NCBI GenBank assembly: GCA_900318665.1
Contig: ONLQ01000006.1
Span: forward strand, 30,505-94,504
Length of the DNA: 64,000 bases
From: an uncultured Bacteroidales bacterium
GTDB taxonomy: Bacteria; Bacteroidota; Bacteroidia; Bacteroidales; P3
Reading direction: 5' to 3'
Of this stretch, positions 18,438-29,200 are shown piece after piece. Both the position numbers and the translations under genes were made by a program. How positions within the stretch are numbered: position 1 is the first letter of the stretch; every line of letters starts with the position of its first letter. Below the pieces are notes generated by a model, which was given only the letters and a program-made list of their open reading frames with translations, made no database searches and was not told the DNA's origin.

Positions 18438-21086
18438 ATGAAGAAATTGATTCTTTTCTCGGCTATTCTTTCCTTGCTCTTAATATTTGATTTCGACGTT
18501 ATGGCACAGCCTGGCGGCCCCGGTGGTTTCCCAGGCGGCGGACGTTCCCCTATGGGGCAGTTCCCCGGCGGACGTCCTGGTGGCAATCGCCCCAATTTCA
18601 ACAATAGTGCCGACGACCAGAAAGCAAGTACCGTAAGACAAAAAAAGAAGGTGCGCGAAGGCAGCACTTTCAAAGTTGTTGGCTCGCTGCGCGACAGCGT
18701 TACTGGCGAGTTCCTGCCTTACGTCAATGTCAGTATTCTCGACAGCGTGGACAGCACCTTCGTCAAAGGCGCATCGACCAATATGGACGGCTATTTCGAG
18801 ATTAGCGACATCCATGCTGGTGGCTATTTTCTGCGCGTCTCGGCCATCGGCTATCAAAACATCTTCCGCCCGTTCCATGTTTCCAACAACACCGCCCTCG
18901 GCACCATAAGACTCAAACAAGGCGCTACGAGTCTTAACGAGGTAGTCATCACCGCCAGCAAGCCTCTCTATGCTATGGACGGCGAGAAGATGATATACAA
19001 CGTCAGCGAGGACCCCAGCATCCAAACCGGTACAACCAACGACGCTCTTCAGAACGCGCCTGGCGTGGAGGTCGATGTGGAGGGCAATATCACTCTGCGC
19101 GGCGTTACGAGCGTTGAGATTTGGGTGAACGATAAACCTTCCAAACTCACCGAGGAAAACCTCAAAACCTATCTCGAAACGCTCCCCGCCAATGCTCTCG
19201 ACCGCATTGAGACCATCACCAACCCCTCTGCCAAATATGCCACCGATGCCGAGGCAGTCATCAATATCGTGACGTCTGCCAACATCAAGAGCAATCACTT
19301 CATCAGTTTCGGTCTCTTCGGCTCGTCGCAGCCTTCGGCAAGCCCGTGGCTTTCCTATATGTGGGCCAACGAGAAACTCTCGGTCAACGTACACGCTGGT
19401 ATGCGCTATAGTTATAGCGAGAACAACTCCTCGACCCGCGCCACCAGTCGCAGAGATGGCACCGTGTATGAGTACGACACCACCTCGACCATGGAAACCC
19501 GCTCGGAGTCGGAAAACCGCAACTATAACGGCAACATCGGTACGCACATCACCTACACCATCGATTCTATGACCGACGTCATGGTGCATGGTATGTTCAA
19601 CCTCAGTTACAACAACTCGTTCTCAACGCAGTTTATGGACTACGACCAGTTCATGCCCAATCTCCTCGACTACGAGCGCACCGACATCAACGACAACAAC
19701 AATCACCCACGCTTTGGTATGTTCGGTGCCAATATGACCCACAAGTTCGACAACAATGGTCACAATTTGCGCGTATTCTTCGATGGTAGTTTCAACCATG
19801 GCGATGTCTATAACTACATCACACGCGACTACGAAACCACCTTCCCGCAGTTCTCTGACGAATACAAATACTCGCAAAACAACACCAACAAGCAGAACTA
19901 TAGCCTCACCGCCCGCTACACTCGTCCCTACAGCGAGAAAGGCGAATTGAGTTATGGCATTGGCTACACCCATACTAACACACACAACACCTACGACCGT
20001 CTCCTCAAGTCGGCAGGAAGCACCGCCTACGACTCCATTGATATTCTACGTGCCTACGAGTTTGAAGGCAGTGACAACCGCGCCAATGCCGATGTCAACT
20101 GGACTCATCGCTGGGGCGGCTTCACTCTCGAACTGGGTCTCGGCGGCCGCTTCGACAACATCGACTTCAACTATATCAGTCAGCAGGCTGGCTTCTCCGA
20201 CGACACTGCATACTCTTTCTTCACCATCAACCCCTCAATCCACACAAGTTATCGCACCGAGAGCATGCACAACTTCAAACTCAACTATTCCATGCGTATG
20301 AGCAATCCCGGCGAGGCTCAACTGACTACCTACAAGAAATATGGCGAGGACTCCTACAGTATTGGTAACCGCGACCTCAAAGCCGCAGTAACCCATTCTA
20401 TGGAAGCCGGCTGGACCAAGTTCTTCGAGAGTTTCGGCTCAGTAGGTTTGGAAGGCTACGCCCGCTATTCGACCAACGAGATAAGCAACCTTACCGAGGC
20501 TACCACCGCCGAGGACATCTATCTGCAGCGCATCATCAACTATTCCACGCCCTATAATATGGGTTCTTCCTACCGTCTTGGCGGAACTATCCACATGACC
20601 TATCGTCCGTCGGGCTTCATCAACATCCGCCTCTACAGCAATATCTACGACTACGGCTACAGCATGGAGCGTCCCGACGGCACCGTGTTTGAAAACAGCA
20701 AACTCTCCTACAGCGTGCGCCTCAATATGTGGGCAAAGGTCCTCAACCGTTATCAGTTCTACATCTCTGGCGGCTACACTTCGCCCACCATCGGTCTCGC
20801 CTCCGAGCGCAAAGAGAACTATTCGATGAACTTTGGCGTGCGTGCCGACTTCTTCAAGCGCAAAATGTCGGCCTACATCAATGTGCAAGACATCTTCAAC
20901 TGGGGCAAACGTATAGGCAGCGGCTCGAAAAACACCAACCCCTACTACCTCACCGACGTAACCTCAAAGACCGTCAACAGCCGCTTCATCAGTGCCGGAT
21001 TGACCTTCCGCTTCGGCAAGATGGAACTTGAAAGAAAAGCCGAAGGCATAGAGACAGAAGAAGGCAGCAGCACTGTGACAGAGTAA
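18438..21086 (+). CDS. TonB-dependent-receptor-like outer-membrane protein
   Basis: The 882-residue protein has a signal peptide cleaved near VMAQ (residue 23). It continues with a Gly/Pro-rich stretch (about 24-55, PGGPGGFPGGG), a carboxypeptidase-regulatory-like domain (about 75-160, GSLRDSVTGEFLPYVNVSI), a plug-like domain (SLNEVVITASKPLYAMDGEK; NAPGVEVDVEGNITLRG) and a long beta-barrel ending in RFGKM plus a short acidic tail. This is the layout of the outer-membrane beta-barrel family with a regulatory domain, common in Bacteroidetes. No SusD partner follows, so it is not a classical SusCD unit. It is flanked by terminators on both sides and looks monocistronic. The ligand is unknown. 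Confidence 0.87.
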   Translation: MKKLILFSAILSLLLIFDFDVMAQPGGPGGFPGGGRSPMGQFPGGRPGGNRPNFNNSADDQKASTVRQKKKVREGSTFKVVGSLRDSVTGEFLPYVNVSILDSVDSTFVKGASTNMDGYFEISDIHAGGYFLRVSAIGYQNIFRPFHVSNNTALGTIRLKQGATSLNEVVITASKPLYAMDGEKMIYNVSEDPSIQTGTTNDALQNAPGVEVDVEGNITLRGVTSVEIWVNDKPSKLTEENLKTYLETLPANALDRIETITNPSAKYATDAEAVINIVTSANIKSNHFISFGLFGSSQPSASPWLSYMWANEKLSVNVHAGMRYSYSENNSSTRATSRRDGTVYEYDTTSTMETRSESENRNYNGNIGTHITYTIDSMTDVMVHGMFNLSYNNSFSTQFMDYDQFMPNLLDYERTDINDNNNHPRFGMFGANMTHKFDNNGHNLRVFFDGSFNHGDVYNYITRDYETTFPQFSDEYKYSQNNTNKQNYSLTARYTRPYSEKGELSYGIGYTHTNTHNTYDRLLKSAGSTAYDSIDILRAYEFEGSDNRANADVNWTHRWGGFTLELGLGGRFDNIDFNYISQQAGFSDDTAYSFFTINPSIHTSYRTESMHNFKLNYSMRMSNPGEAQLTTYKKYGEDSYSIGNRDLKAAVTHSMEAGWTKFFESFGSVGLEGYARYSTNEISNLTEATTAEDIYLQRIINYSTPYNMGSSYRLGGTIHMTYRPSGFINIRLYSNIYDYGYSMERPDGTVFENSKLSYSVRLNMWAKVLNRYQFYISGGYTSPTIGLASERKENYSMNFGVRADFFKRKMSAYINVQDIFNWGKRIGSGSKNTNPYYLTDVTSKTVNSRFISAGLTFRFGKMELERKAEGIETEEGSSTVTE

Positions 21087-21110
21087 AATCTGCTGACAAG
21101 ATTCTGATAG

Positions 21111-21150
21111 AAAAGAGAGACGCGCATGAAAATGCGCGTCTCTCTTTTTT
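21111..21150. terminator. bidirectional terminator
   Basis: A 17-bp perfect stem (21111-21127 with 21132-21148) around a GAAA loop, with A-rich and T-rich flanks, lies between the convergent outer-membrane protein gene and the ABC ATPase gene and can serve both. Confidence 0.92.
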
Positions 21151-22948
21151 ATATTCTCGGTATTGATTCTATCAGTTTCTTTGTGTAAGGATGTTGGGGG
21201 GTGGTGAAGATTTCTTCTGGAGTGCCAGTCTCCACAATGCGGCCACTCTCCATTACTATTATGCGGTCGGCAAGATAGTGCACCACGGCCATATCGTGGG
21301 TTATGAAAAGATAGGTGTAGCCGTGGCGACGTTTGAGGTCGTTGAGGAGGTTGAGCACCTGTGCCTGCACCGAGACATCGAGAGCCGAGACGCTCTCGTC
21401 GCACACCACCAATTCGGGTTGCAATATCAGTGCACGCGCTATGCAGACACGCTGACGCTGTCCGCCGCTGAACTCGTGGGGATAGCGGTCGAAATGCTCT
21501 GGCGAAAGCCCCACCTGTTGCATGAGTTCTATCACCGCGTCGCGACGCTCGCTGTCGCTGCTCTTCATGCCATGCACCCTCAGCGGCTCCATTATAGCCT
21601 CGCCCACGGTTATATGCGGATTGAGCGACGAATAAGGGTCTTGGAATATAATCTGCAATTTGGTGCGTAGATGGCGCATCTGACTGCTGTCGAAACGGTC
21701 AAGAGGTGTGCCACGATAGGCAATGGTGCCAGAGGTGGAGTTGATGAGATGCAGCAGTGTGCGGCCCAACGTGGTTTTACCACAGCCAGAACCACCGACA
21801 AGACCCAAAGTCTCTCCCTGCATAATGTCAAACGTCAAGCCATCAACGGCATGCAGTATTTGCTTTGGCTTGCCGAAAAGGCTCTTCTTCAGTGTGAAAT
21901 CGACGTGGAGATCGTGAACAGAAATGAGAGGCACGCGTTCGTTATCGCAGTTTTGCTTGTCATCGGCAATAACTTCGTTTGCGTCCCTTGTGGTTGCGTT
22001 TGAGGCCGTTTTCACTGCGTGAGAAGGCTCTGCCGTTGCGTTTGTGGGCGTCGTGTCGCCCATATAGTCGGCCACTGTCGGCAGACGGTATGGCCGGCTG
22101 TCTAATGGCGGGCGGCAAGCAAGCAGTCCCTGTGTGTATGGGTGTTGTGGATGCTCAAGCACATCACGAGCAATGCCTTGTTCGACTATCTCGCCATGAT
22201 ACATGACGGCAATATCGTCAGCAATCTGCGCCATAACGCCGAGGTCGTGAGTGATGAAGATAACGCCAATATTGTATTTCTTTTGCAACGAGCGCAGCAA
22301 ATCGAGAATGGCTTTTTGCACCATCACGTCGAGAGCGGTAGTAGGCTCGTCGGCAATAATTATTTGTGGGTGGCATACCAGCGCCATGGCAATCATTACG
22401 CGCTGTTTTTGTCCGCCGCTAATCTCGTGGGGATAACTGTCGAATATTTTTTCGGGACGTGGCAGTTGCACCTCCTCAAAAAGTTCTATCACTCGCCGAC
22501 GTGCCTCTTCGGTACTCACTTTTTCGTGCAGTCTCAGCATTTCCATCACCTGTTTCCCGCATCGTTGCACGGGGTTGAGCGAAGTCATAGGCTCTTGGAA
22601 AATCATAGAAATGTCGTTACCACGATGCCGACGCAGCCCATCCTCGGAAAGCGAAAGAAGGTCGATGGCATTCTCCTCGCCAGTGGCAACGTCAGCGTCG
22701 TCGGAGGCTATTGTTTTTTCCGTATTGTTATAAAGCAGCGCGTTGCCTGATGCTATGCGGGCTGGGGGAATGGGCAGCAGTCCCATAATCGACATGCAAC
22801 TTACCGACTTGCCAGAACCGCTTTCGCCAACAATTCCGAGAGTGCGACCACGATAGACGTTGAACGAAATATTACGAACAACGGGCTGATATGCTCCGTC
22901 CCGCAGAAACTCTATAGTAAGGTCTTGTACAGAAAGAAGAGGATTCAT
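21149..22948 (-). CDS. fused OppD-OppF-type ABC transporter ATPase
   Basis: The 599-residue protein holds two complete peptide-transporter-type nucleotide-binding domains in tandem. The first has GESGSGKS (Walker A), ISGGQKQRV (signature) and ADEPTTALD (Walker B). The second has [18 protein letters not shown] and CDESVSALD. The linker (about 305-350) is low-complexity and Thr/Ala/Asn-rich. Such fusions energise uptake of oligopeptides or related solutes. No permease or binding protein is encoded beside it, so its partners must be elsewhere. It lies downstream of gldK on the same strand but behind a terminator, so it is probably transcribed on its own. Confidence 0.93.
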   Translation of the reverse strand: MNPLLSVQDLTIEFLRDGAYQPVVRNISFNVYRGRTLGIVGESGSGKSVSCMSIMGLLPIPPARIASGNALLYNNTEKTIASDDADVATGEENAIDLLSLSEDGLRRHRGNDISMIFQEPMTSLNPVQRCGKQVMEMLRLHEKVSTEEARRRVIELFEEVQLPRPEKIFDSYPHEISGGQKQRVMIAMALVCHPQIIIADEPTTALDVMVQKAILDLLRSLQKKYNIGVIFITHDLGVMAQIADDIAVMYHGEIVEQGIARDVLEHPQHPYTQGLLACRPPLDSRPYRLPTVADYMGDTTPTNATAEPSHAVKTASNATTRDANEVIADDKQNCDNERVPLISVHDLHVDFTLKKSLFGKPKQILHAVDGLTFDIMQGETLGLVGGSGCGKTTLGRTLLHLINSTSGTIAYRGTPLDRFDSSQMRHLRTKLQIIFQDPYSSLNPHITVGEAIMEPLRVHGMKSSDSERRDAVIELMQQVGLSPEHFDRYPHEFSGGQRQRVCIARALILQPELVVCDESVSALDVSVQAQVLNLLNDLKRRHGYTYLFITHDMAVVHYLADRIIVMESGRIVETGTPEEIFTTPQHPYTKKLIESIPRI

Positions 22949-22973
22949 AGGAAGAAAAAGTATCTTTCATTTG

Positions 22974-22981
22974 CAAATTTA
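22974..22981 (-). promoter_or_regulatory. possible -7 element for the ABC ATPase
   Basis: Read on the minus strand this is TAAATTTG, a perfect match to the Bacteroidetes -7 consensus TAnnTTTG, 26 bases upstream of the ATG at 22948. No convincing TTTG lies at the expected -33 distance, so the call is weak. Confidence 0.35.
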
Positions 22982-23142
22982 CATGAAATTCCCCAATTAC
23001 GCAGTAATGCATGAAAAAACTCTTGTTTTTATATTAAATAGTATCACATAATTTGTATCAGTCAGAGTACAATCGGTATTATCTTTCAAGATGAAATATA
23101 TGTTATATATTCAATGGAAACCACCAAGCAATAATAATAAAC

Positions 23143-23173
23143 AAAAAGGATGTGCAAATGCACATCCTTTTTT
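23143..23173 (-). terminator. intrinsic terminator after gldK
   Basis: AAAAAGGATGTGC and GCACATCCTTTTT form a 13-bp stem with a four-base loop, flanked by A and T runs. It closes the porP-gldK transcription unit 21 bases after the gldK stop. Confidence 0.85.
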
Positions 23174-23193
23174 GTTTTGCTTATAACGTTGGA

Positions 23194-24762
23194 TTACATT
23201 CCAGTGCGTGAGCCGATGCGGTCCATTGCGCAACGGAAACCAATCCAAGCGGTAGATTTGTCTTGGTCGTAGTAGCGACGGGTGCCAGCCTGCATCCAGA
23301 AAGCGCGGTCCATCCAAGAACCACCTTTAACGACGCGGACTTTGTTGTTGAGCAGAGAGGTAACCTCGCTCTTGTTGGCGGGGTTGCGACGATACATCAG
23401 GTTGGTTACGGCATCTTGGTCGTTCATATCGATGCTGCCTTCTTCTACCTCTTCTTCGGCACCTTCTTCACCTTCTTCGGCTTCTTCTTTCACCCAAGAA
23501 ACGATAGCCTCATTTCCATTGTAGTCGAAGATGCTGGAAGCATAGTCACCATCAAGATAGTTGATGTTGTCGGCTTGACGATAGTTGCGACGGTTGTGCT
23601 GGTCCTCGATGTTTTTGTATTTAAGGTCGCCAGACTCTTCGTCGCGAGCAACTTCGCCGTCTTCCATAACGAGTTCCTGATAGACGTTACCACGGAACGG
23701 GTCGAGGTCTTCGCCTCCAACGGGGTTCACGTCCTTACGATAGACGTCCATACACCATTCGCTGACGTTGCCAGCCATCTGATACAAGCCGTAGTCGTTG
23801 GGGAAATACCATTTGACGGGAGCGGTGTAGTCCCAACCGTCGTTGAGGTTGCCAGCCACGCCCATGGCATCGCCACGAGAACGTTTGAAGTTGGCAAGGA
23901 ACTGGCCGTAGTATTTCTTGTTGGCACTGCGGAGGCTGTGACCTGCCCAAGGATAGACCTTGTGCTCAACGATACGCTCGTCAACAGTGTTGCCAATCAT
24001 ACCGAGTGCAGCAAATTCCCATTCGGCCTCGGTAGGCAGACGATAGGAGGGGGAGAGAATACCGTCGCTCTTGCGGACGTTACGGCCTTCACCACCAGCG
24101 GCGGGGTCGAGGTCGGTGAGCATCTGACCACCCTCGCTCTCATACTGACCAGCGAGATAAACGTCGGTCTGGAAAGCACTTGCTCCTTCAAGTTCAGCGA
24201 CGTTGAGTGTTATGATACCACGGTCGATGAGGATTTTCTCATTGACGCGGTCGGTACGCCATTTGCAATATTTGGTTGCTTGTTCCCAACTGACACCCAC
24301 CACGGGATATTCAGCATAGATGGGGCTCTCGAAATAGTAATCAACAGCACTCTCGCGCCAAGCCAATTTGTCGCGCCAAGCGTTAACGTCGGGGCGAATT
24401 GCGTTGACCTTCTCGGGGAACTCCTCACCGTAGGCGCGGCCCATCCAATAGACGAACTCACGATAGGCAAGGTTGGTGACTTCGGTCTCGTCCATATAGA
24501 ACGAGGAAACGGTCACGGTGTGGGCGGCGTTGTTCCACTGGAAACGGGAATCATCGGCCACGCGGCCCATAACAAAGGAGCCACCCTCGATGAATACGAG
24601 GCCGGGGGCAGCGACCTGTTCGTTGACATCGGCTACATCGAAACCTCCCCAGTTGGGGTCGTTGTAGTTCCAGCCTGTGGTGGCGGATTGATTACTTTTG
24701 CCACATGATGCCATCACGAAGGCGACAGCCATCAGAAAGCATGCGAATTTTGCGGTTTTCAT
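23194..24762 (-). CDS. gldK: T9SS ring lipoprotein GldK/PorK
   Basis: The start is set at the ATG at 24762, which begins a lipoprotein signal peptide (MASC, Cys20); eight further in-frame codons upstream do not fit. The 522-residue protein carries a formylglycine-generating-enzyme (SUMF1)-like fold, as in GldK/PorK: FIEGGSFVMG, YRLPTEAEWEFAALG, MAGNVSEWCMDVY, VVKGGSWMDRAFW and a closing IGFRCAMDRIG. GldK with GldN forms the periplasmic ring of the type IX secretion system, attached to the outer membrane. An acidic run (about 418-440, EEAEEGEEGAEEEVEEG) interrupts the domain. porP lies 60 bp upstream in the same operon. The usual downstream porL, porM and porN are missing; a terminator follows directly. 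Confidence 0.9.
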   Translation of the reverse strand: MKTAKFACFLMAVAFVMASCGKSNQSATTGWNYNDPNWGGFDVADVNEQVAAPGLVFIEGGSFVMGRVADDSRFQWNNAAHTVTVSSFYMDETEVTNLAYREFVYWMGRAYGEEFPEKVNAIRPDVNAWRDKLAWRESAVDYYFESPIYAEYPVVGVSWEQATKYCKWRTDRVNEKILIDRGIITLNVAELEGASAFQTDVYLAGQYESEGGQMLTDLDPAAGGEGRNVRKSDGILSPSYRLPTEAEWEFAALGMIGNTVDERIVEHKVYPWAGHSLRSANKKYYGQFLANFKRSRGDAMGVAGNLNDGWDYTAPVKWYFPNDYGLYQMAGNVSEWCMDVYRKDVNPVGGEDLDPFRGNVYQELVMEDGEVARDEESGDLKYKNIEDQHNRRNYRQADNINYLDGDYASSIFDYNGNEAIVSWVKEEAEEGEEGAEEEVEEGSIDMNDQDAVTNLMYRRNPANKSEVTSLLNNKVRVVKGGSWMDRAFWMQAGTRRYYDQDKSTAWIGFRCAMDRIGSRTGM

Positions 24763-24822
24763 AATATGTATTGTTTGTTGTTTCAAGTTAATTGTTAGGA
24801 TAGGCCATTCCTTTGTGCCGGT

Positions 24823-25827
24823 TTAGAACGACGGGCAGCGGATGGCTCTGATGCGTTTTTTCTTCTCCGGAGTGGGCAATAGGAAACCAAGAGAGATTTC
24901 GTGTGCGCCAGCGGTGTTGTTGGCAAGTTTTGAAACGGTTACGTCGTAACTATATCCAACTTTGAAATAGTCTTGCTGTACGCCGACCATGAAGATGAAG
25001 GCGTCGGAGTTCTCGATACCGTTACGATACCACACACCAACGAGGAACGGTTCCCAGTCAAGATAAAGACCATAGTTGAAGTAGTGGAACGTGCCTTGAT
25101 ACTGATAGATGAAGTTGGGGGAGATGATAGGTGTGCCAAGACCGAGCGACGAGGTGCGGCGCTGTTCAGCCGAAAGGTTTATCATACCACCAGCGTGTGC
25201 GGTGAGTTTCAGAGGAATGCGGTCCTCGCTGTAGAAACCTTGGTCAGGACGATTGAGGTGGGAAGCGGAAACGCCGCCATACCAGTGTTCGCCGTAGGCC
25301 AGCACGCCAGCATGGAAATCCATATAGATTTTGTTGGTCTTGTCTGGTGGTTGTGCCGAGGTGGTCCAGAGGTAGCCGTAAACCGGGTCAATCTGGTCGG
25401 GGAAGCGCATATTGTCTTCCGACCATTTGAGGTTTTCGTCCACGAGGTTGGCCTGCAATGCCGCATTGACATAAATGTCGCGCGACACCTGGAAGCGGAA
25501 GGAGTACATCACGCCGAGGTTGTAGATGCCGAGAGCACCGTGGTCGCCCTGGCGGTCAGCCATCACGATGGCACCGATGCCGCCGTGCAAAGCGTCAACA
25601 TATTGGTCGTAAGATGCCGAAATGGTGGAAAACGCACTCACTAAACTGGGCCATTGGCATCTGTAGTTCAGCGAAATACGGGGTGCTACCTTTGATCCGG
25701 CAAAAGCGGGGTTCAGATACAACGGGTTCGAATAGAACTGTGAGAAACCGATGTCCTGTCCTTTAACTCCTTGTGCTGCCGCAATCAAGATGCAGGCGAG
25801 CATGATTCTTTTGAGAAATTTGTTCAT
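24823..25827 (-). CDS. porP: PorP/SprF-family T9SS outer-membrane protein
   Basis: The start is at 25827, seven codons into the longest frame, because it begins a signal peptide (MNKFLKRIMLACIL, cleavage near VKGQ). The 334-residue protein shows the family pattern: DIGFSQFYSNPLYLNPAFAGS, NYRCQWPSL, ISASYDQYVDALHGGIG, a DFHAGVLAYGEHWYGG block and a C-terminal KVGYSYDVTVSKL segment. PorP/SprF proteins are beta-barrels tied to the type IX secretion system and are needed for secretion or for display of adhesins. It is the first gene of a two-gene unit with gldK. Confidence 0.92.
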   Translation of the reverse strand: MNKFLKRIMLACILIAAAQGVKGQDIGFSQFYSNPLYLNPAFAGSKVAPRISLNYRCQWPSLVSAFSTISASYDQYVDALHGGIGAIVMADRQGDHGALGIYNLGVMYSFRFQVSRDIYVNAALQANLVDENLKWSEDNMRFPDQIDPVYGYLWTTSAQPPDKTNKIYMDFHAGVLAYGEHWYGGVSASHLNRPDQGFYSEDRIPLKLTAHAGGMINLSAEQRRTSSLGLGTPIISPNFIYQYQGTFHYFNYGLYLDWEPFLVGVWYRNGIENSDAFIFMVGVQQDYFKVGYSYDVTVSKLANNTAGAHEISLGFLLPTPEKKKRIRAIRCPSF

Positions 25828-26258
25828 AGTATCAAGAGTGTATGGCACGCTATAATTTGAACCGCAATATTACGATTTTTTTTGATAATAGAGTAAAAAA
25901 AAGTCAAATCTATTGCTAACCTTTTGATTTATAATGCTGCTTTGCGCTCGTTAAAAGTCGTAATGTACCCGTAACTTGCACTTTTGAAGAGGCTTTTTTT
26001 CTAAATTGTTAACGTTTTTCGCCGCCAATAATGGACGTTGGCGTGAAAAAATGGTGCTTTTTCTATTCTTGAACGTAAAATATCCCTTTTTTGTTTCGTG
26101 GCGTCGGTTGCTTTGCGATGAGCGGCGTATGTCAAAAACGCGGTATTAGAGGGGTATAAACAATAATTTTATATTTTCATTGTTTATAATATGGTGTATT
26201 GTTGTATTGTGAATGGCGAAGTGAAATGTGAGTAATAATAACGTGGTGTGGCTATTGT
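25828..26258. other. 431-bp intergenic region between divergent porP and porU
   Basis: This gap must hold the promoters of both divergent T9SS units. It is AT-rich with poly-T/A runs near 25876-25900. The only clear structure is a 10-bp inverted repeat at 26155-26188. No convincing gene and no complete TTTG/TAnnTTTG promoter pair were found. Confidence 0.6.
26155..26188. repeat. 10-bp perfect inverted repeat upstream of porU
   Basis: TATAAACAAT (26155-26164) and ATTGTTTATA (26179-26188) are perfect reverse complements separated by 14 bases, about 70 bases before the porU start. The spacing and AT-rich arms suit a regulator-binding site; it lacks the T-run of a terminator. Confidence 0.6.
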
Positions 26259-29200
26259 ATGATAAAGCACATTCTATCTCTAACTTTATTGACTGTTCTG
26301 TGCCAGTTGGTTGTCGCACAGAACTATCCCACTCAGTCGGTTCTATCATCTGGCACATGGCATAAGATGGCCGTGGAGCGCGAAGGCGTTTATCGCGTTG
26401 GTGTGGAGCAGTTGTCGTCGCTTGCGGGTGCTGCCGTGCGCAACGTGGCTGTCTATGGACATACGGGCGGTATGCTTGGCGAGACCAACCAGGTTTCCGA
26501 CATCAACGACTTGATACCGATACCTATATGGGTGAGCGATGCCAACGGTAACGGCGTTTTTGACGCTGGCGACTATCTCCTTTTCTATGCCGAGGAGGCA
26601 AGTGTTTGGCGTTATGATGCCCAGAGGGAGCGTTTCGCCTACCAGCGTCATGCCTATGCCAACGAGAACTACTACTATATAACCACCACAGCATCATCGT
26701 CAGCGCATATCGACAGCACTGCTACCGCCAGCGTGAGTGGAGTGAAGGTGGCAAACTATACCGCTGTGGCTGTTCACGACAACGACCTTGTCAATGCCAA
26801 TGGGTCGGGTCGCATCTATGTGGGGGAGAAGTTCAGTTCGTCGGTGTCGTCGCGCACCATCACAATGTCGCTTCCCTCATCGGTGAGTGGCACGTTGAAG
26901 TGCCGCTACGCCTTTGCCACGCTTAACGCGCCGCAGACCTCGCTACGACTATCGCTCGGCCAGCAGCGCGACGACCATGCATTGCCCTACGAGATGGGTT
27001 ATTATGAGTTTGAAAAGGACTATACTGTTAGTAACTCCGCGTCGCTGAATTTCACCGTGACATTTTCGGCCTCGGCCACGCAGGCCACAGGCTATCTCGA
27101 CTATATAGAAATCAATGCCGTTGCGCCTCTGTCCCATAGTGCAGGACAGCAGGTCTATCGCTTTTTCCCTGCCGACGGCGATGTCTATTATGCTCTCGCG
27201 AGTGGCAACGATGTGCGCCTTTGGGACGTGAGCGACGCCTATCACATACACGAGATTTTGCCCAAACGTGATGGAGGCAACGCTTGTTTCGAACTCTCGG
27301 AAGGAGAGGCGCACCGTGTGGTGGCGTTCAATGGCTCGTGGCTTTCGCCCAAGAACATCGAACCCATTACAAATCAAAACTTACACGGGCTGAATGACGT
27401 GGAATATGTCATCGTCTCGCACAAGAAATATATGTCGCAGGCAGAGCGTTTGGCCGATATGCACCGTATAAATGATATGCTGACCGTGGCGGTGGTATGC
27501 GACGAGGATATCTATAACGAGTTTTCGTCAGGCAAGCAGGACCCTATGGCCGTGCGGTCGCTTATGCGTATGCTGTGGAGTAGGGCAGAGGCCGACCCCG
27601 TGGTGCGCCAGCCTCGCTACTTGCTTCTTTTCGGAAAAGGCTCCTACGACAACCGCAATATCGAGCGGCTTGGCGAGACTACCGTGGTGACCTACGAGAC
27701 GCAAAACTCGTTCCACGAGACAGGTTCGTTTGTTAGCGACGACTATTTCTGCTATCTCGAAAACGGCGAGAGCGGACAGTCTGGCGAGTCGATGGACATC
27801 AGCGTGGGACGTCTGCCGGCGCGCACTGTTGACGAGGCCGAGCATTTTGTCGACAAGATTATAGGCTATGTTAATCGTAGCGATATGCAGCAGGACGATG
27901 TCCGTGGCGACTGGCGTACCTATGTGGCGCTGCTGGCTGACGATGCCGACCCCTCTTCGCCTGGCGACAGTCTCTTTGCACATTCTGCCGAAGACCTTGC
28001 CAACGCCATCAAGGCATCGCATCCCCTGCTCAACATAGAACGCATATACGCCGACGCCTATGTGCAGCAGTCGGGCGCCATTGGCTCCTACTATCCCGAC
28101 GTGAACAACGCCTTGAAAAAACGTATGGACTACGGCTGCCTACTACTTAATTATATAGGTCATGGCTCTATGCAGTATATTGGCTCGGAACGCTATGTCT
28201 CGTTTTCCGACATATCGGGCTATCGCAACCAGCGGCAACTCGCGTTCCTTGTCACCAGCACCTGCACCTACGGCAAATACGACGTGCCGGGTGAGACCTG
28301 CGGTTCGGAGTATATGCTGTTGGCCGACGGTGGCGTTGTGGGTTGTATCTCAGCAGCACGCCCAATCCATCACATTGAACGTTTCAACACCGACCTCTGC
28401 TCCACAATCCTCACACGAGGCATGAGTGTGGGTGAGGCTCTCCGCACCGCTAAGAACCGAACCAACGTTTCTCACAGCATCGCGCTCCTTGGTGACCCAG
28501 CCATACGGCTCTCGCTGCCAGAGGATAACGTGGTGGTGACGTCTATCAACCAGCGGGAGGTGGCAGAAGGCCGCCCCGATACCGCCACGGCACTCTCGAA
28601 GGTGGTCATCGCTGGCGAGATACAGGACGGCACCGGCACGCTGGTGTCCGACTTCGATGGACATATCTACGCCACAGTGTTCGACCGCGAGGTTGAAGTA
28701 AAGACCCTTGCTAACGACAACGAGGGAACTGAAGTCCGCTTTAAACAGCAGAAAAGCATACTCTTCAAAGGTGTTGCCGACGTTGTGGCAGGCCGCTTCG
28801 AATATACGTTCACCGTGCCGCGCGACATCGATTTCACCTATGCTCCAGGCCGAATAAGCCACTATGCGCGCAGCAGTCAGAACGACGCCGCTGGCAGTTT
28901 TGCCGACCTCTATTTCGGTGGGTTCGACACTACGGCGACATTTGATGTCTGCCGCCCCAATATCCGTCTCTATCTCAACGACCCCAATTTCCGTGACGGC
29001 GGCACAACCGACGAATCGCCGATACTCCATGCTATACTTACCGACAGCGTGGGAATCAACGCCGTCGGTAGCGGTCTGGGCCACGACATCACCGCCATTC
29101 TTGACGGCAAAGGCAGCACGGTGTCGGTGCTCAACGACTTCTACGAGCAAGACATTGCCGACAGCCGTGGCGGTAGCCTGCGCTACGAACTCAGCAACCT

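Noticed and set aside
18438-21086. SusC-type polysaccharide receptor.
   Set aside because: There is no SusD partner and no glycan-degrading gene nearby, and the barrel resembles the regulatory-domain outer-membrane beta-barrel family instead.
23263-24708. Long open frame (481 codons) on the plus strand opposite gldK.
   Set aside because: It is the antisense shadow of a well-supported SUMF1-fold gene; the translation has no domain motif or signal and the codon pattern follows gldK.
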